Shown here: positions 16,455 to 23,985 of the stretch, in pieces
How positions within the stretch are numbered: position 1 is the stretch's first letter
Layout of the letters: the number at the start of each line of letters is the position of its first letter
DNA from: Trinickia diaoshuihuensis
GTDB lineage: Bacteria; Pseudomonadota; Gammaproteobacteria; Burkholderiales; Burkholderiaceae
Length of the DNA: 40,274 nt
Reading direction: 5' to 3'
Assembly: GCF_003390925.1 (NCBI RefSeq)
Contig: NZ_QUBS01000067.1
Span: forward strand, 1 to 40,274
The notes under the pieces: generated by a model
Databases searched by the model: none
The model's input: only the letters and a program-made list of their open reading frames with translations
Told to the model about the DNA's origin: nothing
Made by a program: the position numbers and the translations under genes

Positions 16455-17351
16455 TTACACCGACGCGGCGATATGTTCTCGCAGCCATTGATGAGCGGGA
16501 TCGCGGTGCGCCCGCTCATGCCATAGCATGCACATCTCGTAGCCGGGCACATGGACGGGAGGCTCGGCCACGCGCAGCGCCGGATTGCCCCGCACGAGCC
16601 GCAACGGCGCCATGGCTACGAGGTCCGTGCTTGCGACCGCCGACACTAAAAATAGAAAGTGCGGGACGGAAAGCACGACGCGTCGCGTGAGTCCGATCGC
16701 GGCGAGCGCTTCGTCCGTGACGCCATGAAACCCGCCCCCGTCGGGCGAGACGATGACGTGTTCCAGCTTGCAAAACTGCGCCATCGTGGGCCGCCGCTTC
16801 AAACGCGGATGATCGGCCCGGCCGACCATTACGTAGCGTTCGGCGAACAGGACGCGCCGCCGCATGGATTGCGGCGCTCCATCGGCCGTATGAAACGCGA
16901 GGTCGATCTCGCCTTGCTCGGCTTGCTTCTCGAAGCGCGGCGGCACCATTTCGACGACGGCCAGCCGGCTATTCGGCGACGCCGGGCGTAGTGCGCGCAG
17001 CGCCGGGAGCACGATCGTCGATTCGGCGTAATCGGTCGCGGCGAGCCGCCAGGTTTCGCTCGCCGACGCGGGATCGAATGCTTGCTGCGGCGCGACCGTG
17101 CGCCCAAGCGCATCGAGTGCCTCGCGCAACGGCTCGCGCAACTCGTCCGCGCGCTTGGTCGGCAACATTCCGCGAGGCCCCGGCAACAGCAAAGGATCGT
17201 CGAATATGTCGCGCAGTTTCGCGAGTTGAACGCTGACCGACGGTTGCGAATAGTGCAAACGCTGCGCCGCGCGCGTGACGTTGCGCTCCGTTAGAAGCAC
17301 GTCGAGCGTGACGAGCAGATTGAGATCGAGACGTCTGAGGCGATTATCCAC
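16455..17351 (-). CDS. LysR-family transcriptional regulator
   Basis: The 298-residue NodD/SyrM-like LysR protein starts at a GTG at 17351 preceded by GAGGTATAG. The HTH is at residues 6-65 (LRRLDLNLLVTLDVLLTERNVTRAAQRLHYSQPSVSVQLAKLRDIFDDPLLL). The effector domain follows (WRLAATDYAESTIVLPALRALRP, EIDLAFHTADGAPQSMRRRVLFAERYVMVGRADHP). It is divergent from the quinone reductase gene, 87 bases away, and is its probable regulator. The effector is unknown. Confidence 0.92.
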   Translation of the reverse strand: MDNRLRRLDLNLLVTLDVLLTERNVTRAAQRLHYSQPSVSVQLAKLRDIFDDPLLLPGPRGMLPTKRADELREPLREALDALGRTVAPQQAFDPASASETWRLAATDYAESTIVLPALRALRPASPNSRLAVVEMVPPRFEKQAEQGEIDLAFHTADGAPQSMRRRVLFAERYVMVGRADHPRLKRRPTMAQFCKLEHVIVSPDGGGFHGVTDEALAAIGLTRRVVLSVPHFLFLVSAVASTDLVAMAPLRLVRGNPALRVAEPPVHVPGYEMCMLWHERAHRDPAHQWLREHIAASV

Positions 17352-17362
17352 GGCTATACCTC

Positions 17363-17377
17363 GAATTCTAGCAATTC
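17363..17377. promoter_or_regulatory. candidate LysR operator in divergent promoter
   Basis: A dyad GAATT-N5-AATTC lies between the lysR GTG (17351) and the quinone reductase ATG (17439). It contains a T-N11-A spacing and is followed by AT-rich TAATATAAC, a possible -10 for the reductase gene. Binding is inferred. Confidence 0.35.
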
Positions 17378-17438
17378 ATTTCTAATATAACGCGGCGCGC
17401 TCTACGCTGTGTCGTCAGTCACACAGGAGATCGATGTC

Positions 17439-18218
17439 ATGAATGTATTGCTCGTCTATGCGCATCCCGAACCGACGTCATTGAACGGCGCGTTGCGGGA
17501 TTTTTCGGTAAAGCGGTTGGAAGCGGCGGGGCACGCGGTGCGCGTCTCCGATCTCTATGCGATGAATTGGAAGGCCGTGGTCGATGCCGGCGACAGCACC
17601 GAGCACGTGCCGGGGACCGCCTTCAATGCGTCGCTCGAATCGAAGCGGGCGTTCGCGAACGGCACGCAAAGCGCGGATATCGCCGCCGAGCAAGACAAGC
17701 TGAAATGGGCCGATGCGGTGATTCTCCAATTTCCGCTCTGGTGGTTTTCGATGCCGGCGATCCTGAAGGGATGGGTCGAGCGCGTCTATGCGTACGGCTT
17801 CGCCTATGGCGTCGGTGAGCATTCGGATCAGCGCTGGGGCGACCGATATGGAGAAGGCTCGTTGGCCGGCAAGCGCGCGATGCTCGTCGTCACGGCCGGC
17901 GGATGGGAGCCGCATTACGGTCCGCGCGGAATCAACGGGCCGATCGACGACATCTTGTTCCCGATCAATCACGGCGTGCTCTTCTATCCGGGCTTCGACG
18001 TCCTGCCGCCGTTCGTCGTCTATCGAACGAGCAAGATGGACGCGGCCCGGTTCGCTCAAACCTGCGATGCATTGGGGCGGCGCTTGGACGAACTCTGGAG
18101 CACGAGGCCGATTCCGTATCGGCGGCAGAATGCCGGAGACTACGAGATCCCGGAATGCACGCTGAAAGAGGATATCTTGCCGGGGCAGGCCGGGCTTGGC
18201 GTGCACATCGCTAAATAG
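17439..18218 (+). CDS. NAD(P)H:quinone oxidoreductase, flavodoxin fold
   Basis: The 259-residue flavoprotein is of the NQO1/MdaB group. The N-terminus is MNVLLVYAHPEPTSLNGALRDF. The flavin and quinone region reads ADAVILQFPLWWFSMPAILKGWVERVYAYGFAYG, and a TAGGWEPHYGPRGINGPIDDILFPINHGVLFYPGF segment follows. Such enzymes reduce quinones by two electrons using NAD(P)H and protect against redox stress. AGGAG lies nine bases before the ATG at 17439. The divergent LysR gene is the likely regulator, perhaps sensing quinones or another electrophile. Confidence 0.9.
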   Translation: MNVLLVYAHPEPTSLNGALRDFSVKRLEAAGHAVRVSDLYAMNWKAVVDAGDSTEHVPGTAFNASLESKRAFANGTQSADIAAEQDKLKWADAVILQFPLWWFSMPAILKGWVERVYAYGFAYGVGEHSDQRWGDRYGEGSLAGKRAMLVVTAGGWEPHYGPRGINGPIDDILFPINHGVLFYPGFDVLPPFVVYRTSKMDAARFAQTCDALGRRLDELWSTRPIPYRRQNAGDYEIPECTLKEDILPGQAGLGVHIAK

Positions 18219-18258
18219 CGCGCACGCGGCGGCGCGATACTTGAGAAGGGCGTCGATG

Positions 18259-18318
18259 TTGACAAGGCATTTTGGTGCATCTAGTTTACTGGACATTGAA
18301 TTCCATAAAACTAGATGC
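18259..18318 (+). promoter_or_regulatory. promoter and overlapping inverted-repeat operator of the XRE-cupin gene
   Basis: A consensus -35 TTGACA at 18259-18264 is followed after 17 bases by TAGTTT at 18282-18287 as a weak -10. A perfect 11-bp inverted repeat has arms GCATCTAGTTT (18277-18287) and AAACTAGATGC (18308-18318), with 20 bases between them. The left arm covers the -10 and the right arm ends one base before the ATG. This layout fits autorepression by the XRE protein. Confidence 0.6.
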
Positions 18319-18319
18319 T

Positions 18320-18913
18320 ATGAACGTTCATGACACGATCGCCCGCCGCGTTCGCGAACTGCGCGACGCCAAGGGCTGGTCGCTCGATGCGCTGGCCGAG
18401 CGCAGCAAGGTCAGCCGGTCCAATATTTCCTTGATCGAGCGGGGGCAAAGCAGCCCTACCGCGATCGTACTCGACAAGCTTGCGATGGCTTTCGGCGTCT
18501 CGCTGGCGGCGCTGTTCGAGCCGACGGAGCAAGTGGCGATTGCCGAGCCGTCGCCGCATTGCTCGCGTCACGAGCAATTGCAGTGGACCGACCCCGAGTC
18601 CGGTTATGTCCGGCGCAATCTGTCGCCGCCCGCCTGGTCGCCGATTCAATTAGTCGAGGTTCAATTCCCGCCCGGTAAGCAAGTCGCTTACGAGACCGGC
18701 CTGCGCGATGCCGATATTCATCAGCAAGTGTGGATCATCGACGGGGCAATGGAAGTGACCGTGGGGGAGCGTCAATGGCGTCTGGAAGCCGGCGATTGCC
18801 TGGCGATGAAGCTCGATTGCCCGATCGTATTTCGCAATACCTCGCGCAAGAACGCACGCTATCTGGTCGCGCTGAGCAAGCCGTCCTCCAACGAATCGCG
18901 GAGCCACTCATGA
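18320..18913 (+). CDS. XRE-cupin transcriptional regulator
   Basis: The 197-residue protein has an N-terminal XRE helix-turn-helix (residues 3-62: RVRELRDAKGWSLDALAERSKVSRSNISLIERGQSSPTAIVLDKLAMAFGVSLAALFE). A C-terminal cupin barrel lies at about 105-185 (WIIDGAMEVTVGERQWRLEAGDCLAMKLDCPIVFRN). Such proteins sense a small ligand with the cupin and repress or activate nearby genes. The ATG at 18320 lies directly behind a long inverted repeat. Its stop overlaps the next ATG by four bases (ATGA), so it is coupled to the GNAT gene. Confidence 0.9.
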   Translation: MNVHDTIARRVRELRDAKGWSLDALAERSKVSRSNISLIERGQSSPTAIVLDKLAMAFGVSLAALFEPTEQVAIAEPSPHCSRHEQLQWTDPESGYVRRNLSPPAWSPIQLVEVQFPPGKQVAYETGLRDADIHQQVWIIDGAMEVTVGERQWRLEAGDCLAMKLDCPIVFRNTSRKNARYLVALSKPSSNESRSHS

Positions 18914-19446
18914 AGACGACCGAGACCGTGACGATACGGCGTGTGGGTACCAACGAGGCGATGGCATGCGTGGAGGCGTTGGCGGACGTATTGATCGATT
19001 GTGTGGAGGGCGGGGCATCGGTGAGCTTCATGTTGCCGATATCGCGCGATACCGCGATGCGGTTTTGGCGGCGTGTGGCCGAGGGCGTCGCGTCCGGCGA
19101 ACGCATCTTGCTGATCGCCGAAAACGAGGCGGGGCGCATCTTGGGCACGGTCCAATTGATTACGGCACAGCCGGAGAATCAGCCGCATCGCGCCGATGTC
19201 GCGAAGATGCTCGTGCATCGCGACGCCAGGCGGCAGGGCATCGCGCAGCGTTTGCTCGCGGCTGTCGATGAGCATGCACGCGAGGCGGGTAAATCCGTGC
19301 TCTTGCTCGATACGGTGACGGGTGGGGATGCGGAGCGTCTTTACGAACGCGCGGGGTGGCTAAAGGTCGGGACGGTGCCGAATTATGCGTTGATGCCCGA
19401 TGGCGCGTTTTGCGGGACAACGTTTTTTCATAAGCAACTCGTATAG
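18910..19446 (+). CDS. GNAT N-acetyltransferase coupled to XRE-cupin regulator
   Basis: The 178-residue protein has the complete GNAT core. It reads RILLIAENEAGRILGTVQLITAQPENQPHRADVAKMLVHRDARRQGIAQRLLAAVDEHA, with the RRQGIA acetyl-CoA loop, and then LLDTVTGGDAERLYERAGWLKVGTVPNYAL. It starts inside the end of the XRE-cupin gene (ATGA overlap). The pair is probably one transcript repressed by the upstream regulator. Acetylation of a small toxic amine is a guess from the pairing; the substrate is not visible. Confidence 0.87.
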   Translation: MKTTETVTIRRVGTNEAMACVEALADVLIDCVEGGASVSFMLPISRDTAMRFWRRVAEGVASGERILLIAENEAGRILGTVQLITAQPENQPHRADVAKMLVHRDARRQGIAQRLLAAVDEHAREAGKSVLLLDTVTGGDAERLYERAGWLKVGTVPNYALMPDGAFCGTTFFHKQLV

Positions 19447-19487
19447 TAGGCCTCCCTATTACGCAAGCGCGGCGATCGAGGCCATCC

Positions 19488-20054
19488 ATGAACAGCTTTC
19501 CTTGTACCGTATGGTTCACCGGCCTGAGCGCGGCCGGCAAGACCACGCTAGCGCATGCGCTTGCCGCATGGCTCGAGACTCGATCCGTTATGAGCGAAGT
19601 GCTCGACGGCGATGTCGTCCGGCAGACCTTATGCCGAGATTTGGGTTTCTCGCCCGAGGATCGCAAGGAAAATGTCCGGCGCGTGGCGCAGCGATGCCAA
19701 GAACTCAATGACGCCGGGGTCGTGGCGATCGCGGCGCTGGTGTCGCCGTATCGTGCCGACCGCGAGGCGGCGCGGCGGGCAATCGGTCGGGAACGATTCG
19801 TCGAAGTGTTCGTTTCGACGCCCCTTGCGGTATGCGAGGCGCGTGATCCAAAAGGGTTATACGCCAAGGCTAGGGCGGGAGAGATTACGAATTTGACGGG
19901 CATCGGCGATGTCTACGAAATTCCCCTAGATCCCGATTTATCGATCGATACGAGTGCGCAGACGACCGAAGCGGCCGTCGATGCGATAGCGATCATGCTG
20001 GATTTCGGCGGTCTGCATAGCGCACCTCGTGTGCCGGAAAGCGAAAAGCGATAG
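19488..20054 (+). CDS. cysC: adenylylsulfate (APS) kinase
   Basis: The 188-residue protein matches CysC. It has the P-loop GLSAAGKTT, the DGDVVR segment, FSPEDRKENVRRVAQRC, VSPYRADREAAR and the lid DPKGLYAKARAGEITNLTGIGDVYEIP. The enzyme phosphorylates APS with ATP to PAPS, used for sulfation or sulfate assimilation. It is a stand-alone form, not fused to CysN, and no cysD, cysN or sulfotransferase gene is in the window. The ATG at 19488 follows GAGG. It is 41 bases after the GNAT gene and may share its transcript. Confidence 0.92.
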   Translation: MNSFPCTVWFTGLSAAGKTTLAHALAAWLETRSVMSEVLDGDVVRQTLCRDLGFSPEDRKENVRRVAQRCQELNDAGVVAIAALVSPYRADREAARRAIGRERFVEVFVSTPLAVCEARDPKGLYAKARAGEITNLTGIGDVYEIPLDPDLSIDTSAQTTEAAVDAIAIMLDFGGLHSAPRVPESEKR

Positions 20055-20272
20055 TGCGATTCAAATAGCTTTCGAGATATCCGATTTGTTTTTGCCCGAT
20101 CGCGCATACGAATATCGATCCGACAGAACTGTATTCCTCGTGGCAATTCGCCCTCAATACTGAGGTTTCCTTAACGCGGACCGTCGTCGCGGCTTACGAA
20201 TTTCGATGTACGAGTAGCAGCGCGCTTCTAGTCGTGGCATAGTGCGTCCCATTCGAATGAATGGAGAAACTC
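20055..20272. other. intergenic region upstream of the H-NS-like gene
   Basis: This 218-base stretch has no gene. It is moderately AT-rich (for example around 20068-20095) and probably carries the promoter of the H-NS-like gene. No hairpin with a T-run was seen after cysC. Confidence 0.35.
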
Positions 20273-20782
20273 ATGGCTACGTTGGAATCGATCGAAATGA
20301 AGATCAAGCGCCTGCAAGAACAGGCTGAAGCAATTCGGACGAAACAAGCTGTCGCCAGCCTCGAACGGATCGTCGAGTTGATGCGGAAAAGCGGAGTGAC
20401 CGTTTCCGATATCGAGACGTATCTTAGCGGCAAGAAGCGCGGCGGGCGTGCCGCGAGCAACGGTTCTATCAGCCATGCCCCGGCTGCGGTGAAATACCGG
20501 GATCCTAAATCGGGGGCGACTTGGTCGGGGCGTGGGCGAGCGCCGGCTTGGATCGCGCAGGTCAAGAATCGGAATAAGTTCCTCGTCGACGGCCACGCAT
20601 CCGGCGCATTGAACGGGGTCGCCGGGGAAACGAAAAGGCAAGGCGATTACGTTCGCGGTCCGCAACCGGCGAAATACCGGCATCCGGAGACGGGTGTCAC
20701 CTGGTCGGGACGCGGGCGCGCGCCGGCGTGGTTGGCGGACGCAAAAGACCGCTCCAAATTTCTAATCGAAGGTCAGGCGTAA
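20273..20782 (+). CDS. H-NS-like nucleoid protein with two DNA-binding domains
   Basis: The 169-residue protein starts at the ATG at 20273, preceded by GGAG. Residues 1-60 form the coiled-coil oligomerisation part (MATLESIEMKIKRLQEQAEAI). Two H-NS C-terminal domains follow. One has KYRDPKSGATWSGRGRAPAW at 74-93, the other KYRHPETGVTWSGRGRAPAW at 134-153, an exact 60-residue period. Typical Burkholderia homologues of this type are about 95-110 residues with one such domain. Both copies keep the WSGRGRAPAW loop, which should enter the AT-rich minor groove. It should bind and silence AT-rich, often foreign, DNA. It stands between cysC and argS as its own unit. Confidence 0.9.
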   Translation: MATLESIEMKIKRLQEQAEAIRTKQAVASLERIVELMRKSGVTVSDIETYLSGKKRGGRAASNGSISHAPAAVKYRDPKSGATWSGRGRAPAWIAQVKNRNKFLVDGHASGALNGVAGETKRQGDYVRGPQPAKYRHPETGVTWSGRGRAPAWLADAKDRSKFLIEGQA

Positions 20783-20865
20783 GCGGCGCGAATAGACGCG
20801 AATAAAAGCGAAGTGCGTTCGATGCCGTGCATGCGGCACGGACAACGAATAAGGATCGAAACGAG

Positions 20866-22680
20866 ATGCCGAACCCCTCGGGTACCCTGAACGAGCGAGT
20901 TGACTGCTTGCTTCGTGAGGCCTTTCTCTCGTGCGGCTTACCAGTCGAAGGTGCTCGCGCAGTTCGTGCCACGCGCCCCGAGCTGGGTGATATGCAGTGC
21001 AATGGCGCGATGGCGCTCGGGAAGTCGTTGAGGCGCAACCCACGCGATCTTGCCGCGGCCGTCGCGGCCAAGCTGCAAGAGAGCGCGGCCTTCGATTCCG
21101 TCGAGGTGGCGGGCGTAGGCTTCATCAATTTGCGGCTATCGGCTGCGCTGTTAGCCGATTACGCGCGATATCAACTCGATTCGGAGCGGGTAGGAATCGA
21201 GCGCGTAGCCACGCAAGTCGTGATGCTCGATTTCGGCGGGCCCAACGTGGCAAAGCCGTTGCATGTCGGTCATCTTCGCTCGCTCGTGATCGGAGAGAGT
21301 GTGCGGCGCATTCTCGCCTGCCAAGGCCATCGGACGATTTCCGACGTTCATCTTGGCGATTGGGGCTTGCAAATGGGCATGCTGATCGCCGAGATTCGCC
21401 GCCTATTTCCCGCTTTGCCATGCTTCGGCGCCTCGCCCAGCCTCGATCAAGCGGCGCTTCCGTTCGATATGCAGGACCTCCAGCAACTCTATCCGCGCGC
21501 GGCGGCAGCTTGCCAGGCGGACCCGGAGCGGATGAACGAAGCACGTGAAGCAACGGCCCAACTGCAGGGCGGTCATCCCGGCTATACGATGCTTTGGCAG
21601 GCGATTCGCACGATATCCATCGATGCACAAAAGCGCGACTTCGATGCGCTCGACGTGCATTTCGATCTCCTGCTGGGCGAGAGCGACGTCCAATCGTTGA
21701 TTCCCGGTATGGTGGCCGATCTGCGCGAGCGGGGGATCGCTGTGGAAAGCGAGGGGGCGCTCGTCATCGATGTCGCCGAGGCCGGCGACGCGAGTCCGTT
21801 GCCGCCGCTAATCTTAGCGAAATCGGATGGCGCGGCCTTGTATTCGACGACCGACCTGGCCACTATCGTCGCTCGCGCGCGCGAACCGAGCTTAGCGAAG
21901 ATCGTTTATGTGGTTGACCAGCGGCAAGCGCTGCATTTCGAGCAAGTGTTTAGGGCGGCTCGCCGTGCCGGGTTTGTGGGCAATATCGAACTGATTCACG
22001 CCGGTTTCGGTACCGTGAACGGACCCGATGGAAAGCCGTATAAGACACGGCAGGGTGGGGTGGCGCAATTGTCGGATTTGCTGAACGCCGCGATCGACAA
22101 GGCTCGCGAGCGGCTCGCCGCGATTCGAGCCGGCACGAAAACGGACGCGGCCGAGATCGATGCCGGTACGGGTCCTGAGACGCTCGCAACGGATGCCGAC
22201 CTCGATAAGCTCGCACGGCAAGTGGGGATTGGTGCGGTCAAGTTTGCGGACCTCTCGAGCTTTCGGACATTGGGCTACATGTTCAATCCCGACCGCATGG
22301 TGTCGTTCGAGGGAAGGACGGGGCCGTACGTCCAGTACGCCTGCGTGCGCATTCAATCCATCCTCACACGTGCACGGGATCAAGGCATATCGATCGGGAC
22401 GATGCTGCCGGAGCATGCTGCCGAACGTGCGTTATTGCTCGAATGCGCGCGGTTTCCGGAGGTGGTTAAGTCGGCGGCCGCGAATCTCGCGCCGAACGAA
22501 CTAACGGACTATGTGTTTGGTTTGGCACAAGCGTTTAGCCGCTTTTACAGTGAATGTCCGGTGTTGGCCGCCGATACCGCGGCATTGCAAGGTTCCCGGC
22601 TAGCTATGAGCACGCTGTGCCTACGCGTGCTCGCGCAGGGGTTGTATTTGCTCGGCATTTCCGTGCCCGACCGAATGTAA
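20866..22680 (+). CDS. argS: arginyl-tRNA synthetase, E. coli-like type
   Basis: The 604-residue class I synthetase has the N-terminal tRNA D-loop domain (residues 1-100). The HIGH motif is in GGPNVAKPLHVGHLRSLVIGE, the KMSKS-equivalent is in DGKPYKTRQGG, and the DALR anticodon-binding domain is at the C-terminus (GPYVQYACVRIQSILTRARD to LGISVPDRM). The start was set at the ATG at 20866 after AAGGATCG. From memory it aligns along its whole length with E. coli ArgS. The usual ArgS of Burkholderia is of another subtype (core FVSANPTGPLHVGHGR), so this may be a second copy. It charges tRNA-Arg in the cytosol. An additional protective or stress role is only speculation. Confidence 0.9.
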   Translation: MPNPSGTLNERVDCLLREAFLSCGLPVEGARAVRATRPELGDMQCNGAMALGKSLRRNPRDLAAAVAAKLQESAAFDSVEVAGVGFINLRLSAALLADYARYQLDSERVGIERVATQVVMLDFGGPNVAKPLHVGHLRSLVIGESVRRILACQGHRTISDVHLGDWGLQMGMLIAEIRRLFPALPCFGASPSLDQAALPFDMQDLQQLYPRAAAACQADPERMNEAREATAQLQGGHPGYTMLWQAIRTISIDAQKRDFDALDVHFDLLLGESDVQSLIPGMVADLRERGIAVESEGALVIDVAEAGDASPLPPLILAKSDGAALYSTTDLATIVARAREPSLAKIVYVVDQRQALHFEQVFRAARRAGFVGNIELIHAGFGTVNGPDGKPYKTRQGGVAQLSDLLNAAIDKARERLAAIRAGTKTDAAEIDAGTGPETLATDADLDKLARQVGIGAVKFADLSSFRTLGYMFNPDRMVSFEGRTGPYVQYACVRIQSILTRARDQGISIGTMLPEHAAERALLLECARFPEVVKSAAANLAPNELTDYVFGLAQAFSRFYSECPVLAADTAALQGSRLAMSTLCLRVLAQGLYLLGISVPDRM

Positions 22681-22705
22681 GCGTCGAACGTCCCGCGCGG
22701 CGCGG

Positions 22706-23143
22706 TCAAACCTCGATAACGATTCGCTCGACATACGACAAGCGGCGCCAGCCTTCCACACTTGCGAAGACGCATTCGATTCCGTGAGTGGCCGCCGCTT
22801 CCGCGAATTTCGCGGTGCACAGCGCTTTCAGTTCTGCAATGGCCTCATCCGTAAAGTCGTAGGGGCTGACGAACGAGATCGCGACCACTAGGCGTCCTTC
22901 GGATTCTTGAAGCTCGTCTTCTCGCTCGCAGATGTCGTAGGCAGGAATCTCGACATCCCGCTGTCCCGGATAAATGGACGGCAAGCCCCGATACTCCGCC
23001 TCGATCATCCCGTAGGCGTCGTCGCGCGCGTTCAATACCGCCTCGGGAATATCGCCGTCGAATCCGGCCCTCAGCCCGGCAAGTTGAAACTGCAAAGCGA
23101 TCCACGCTTCCTCGAGTACAGGGCGGGTGCTCGATACTGCCAT
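22706..23143 (-). CDS. conserved-looking protein of unknown function (145 aa)
   Basis: The acidic soluble protein starts at the ATG at 23143 with AAGGAT upstream. The N-terminal half is helical (VLEEAWIALQFQLAGLRAGFDGDIPEAVLNARDDAYGMIEAEYRGLP). The C-terminal part alternates strands and helices (EGRLVVAISFVSPYDFTDEAIAELKALC, GIECVFASVEGWRRLSYVERIVIEV). I recognise no family. Codon use is like that of the neighbours, and a clear ribosome binding site supports a real gene. It is convergent with argS, with 25 bases between stops. Confidence 0.7.
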   Translation of the reverse strand: MAVSSTRPVLEEAWIALQFQLAGLRAGFDGDIPEAVLNARDDAYGMIEAEYRGLPSIYPGQRDVEIPAYDICEREDELQESEGRLVVAISFVSPYDFTDEAIAELKALCTAKFAEAAATHGIECVFASVEGWRRLSYVERIVIEV

Positions 23144-23209
23144 GTTCTTATCCTTCGGTCGTTGCGATTGTCGCGGCGAATGCGATTGCCGGGCGGGCGG
23201 TTCGAGGCT

Positions 23210-23410
23210 TCAGCCGTGACTGTCTACCCAGGCGCGGCTCCAATCGAGTCCCACCAACTCGGCTTCGCTCTCGCTTTCGAACGTACCCAGCACGCCCGAC
23301 GTTTCGATCAGCTTGTTATTTTGCGTGATAGTGCCGCTCGCCGCGTATTCGTGGCCCTGCCGGATGGCGTGTCCCCATATCGAATACCCTTTGTAGCGTT
23401 CGGCGTCCAT
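23210..23410 (-). CDS. small protein of unknown function (66 aa)
   Basis: The product begins MDAERYKGYSIWGHAIRQGHEYAASGTITQNNKLIETSG and ends LGTFESESEAELVGLDWSRAWVDSHG. The pattern suggests a small antiparallel sheet with a C-terminal helix and resembles short Burkholderia proteins of unknown function. The ATG at 23410 overlaps the preceding stop by one base (TGATG), which indicates translational coupling with the secreted protein gene. Confidence 0.65.
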   Translation of the reverse strand: MDAERYKGYSIWGHAIRQGHEYAASGTITQNNKLIETSGVLGTFESESEAELVGLDWSRAWVDSHG

Positions 23411-23766
23411 CAGCGCATGACTTCCGTTCGTGTGCCGCGTGAATTGACTCGAAGTATATTGCCTTCCGGAGTCAGTAGCGGTGGAAGGGCCTCGACGCGC
23501 GGGGCGGCATTGAGGGAAACGGGTCGCGCGGGATGCTGCCGCTTCGCCTGTTTGAGCGCACTGACGGTAACGCGCGACGTTTTTGATTTCGTTGCACGTT
23601 TTGCGGACAATCGGTGAGCTGTTGCCGGCCGGTGCGCCGTATGCTGGTTGACGTGCGTTGCATGTCGCGCCTCGGGCGGATTCCATACTTCGCGATAGTG
23701 TTCGCCGGCGTGGGCGGTGCCGGCCCAGGTGCAAATCAGTAGCATCACGGTCGAAACGCGCAACAT
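23410..23766 (-). CDS. small exported protein of unknown function (118 aa)
   Basis: The ATG at 23766 follows GGCAGGAG. Residues 1-20 are a signal peptide (MLRVSTVMLLICTWAGTAHA), with cleavage expected before GEHYREVWNPPEARHA. The mature part is basic and rich in His, Arg, Lys and Ala (HVNQHTAHRPATAHRLSAKRATKSKTSR) with a proline-containing end. It has no recognised domain. It is divergent from ligD with a LexA box 120-137 bases upstream, so it could share that control. It is coupled to the 66-residue gene downstream. Confidence 0.65.
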   Translation of the reverse strand: MLRVSTVMLLICTWAGTAHAGEHYREVWNPPEARHATHVNQHTAHRPATAHRLSAKRATKSKTSRVTVSALKQAKRQHPARPVSLNAAPRVEALPPLLTPEGNILRVNSRGTRTEVMR

Positions 23767-23885
23767 CTCATCTCCTGCCTTCAAGGCGAACTCAGTCAGC
23801 TTCCTGTATCGGTTATGAATACCGATACCGGCGCCATCGCAACCCGTGCGACAACCAGGGCGCTTGCGGCGAACGGGATGCATAT

Positions 23886-23905
23886 TACTGTATATCTATA
23901 CAGGT
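23886..23905. promoter_or_regulatory. LexA (SOS) box upstream of ligD
   Basis: CTGT at 23888-23891 and ACAG at 23900-23903 are separated by eight bases, ATATCTAT, giving the CTGT-N8-ACAG dyad known for LexA in gamma- and betaproteobacteria. Including flanks, 17 of 20 bases agree with the E. coli consensus. It lies 83 bases before the chosen ligD start and 120 bases before the divergent exported-protein gene. Confidence 0.72.
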
Positions 23906-23985
23906 GTCATCCGGTTCGTTCGTCGGCGCGAGTACCATGCCGAGACCGGCCACCGGCGGCACGTGCGTTGCAAAAAGGCCCGCTG

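Noticed and set aside
23815-23985. N-terminal extension of ligD from the first open ATG
   Set aside because: It would put the LexA box within the coding sequence, and the residues do not resemble the family.
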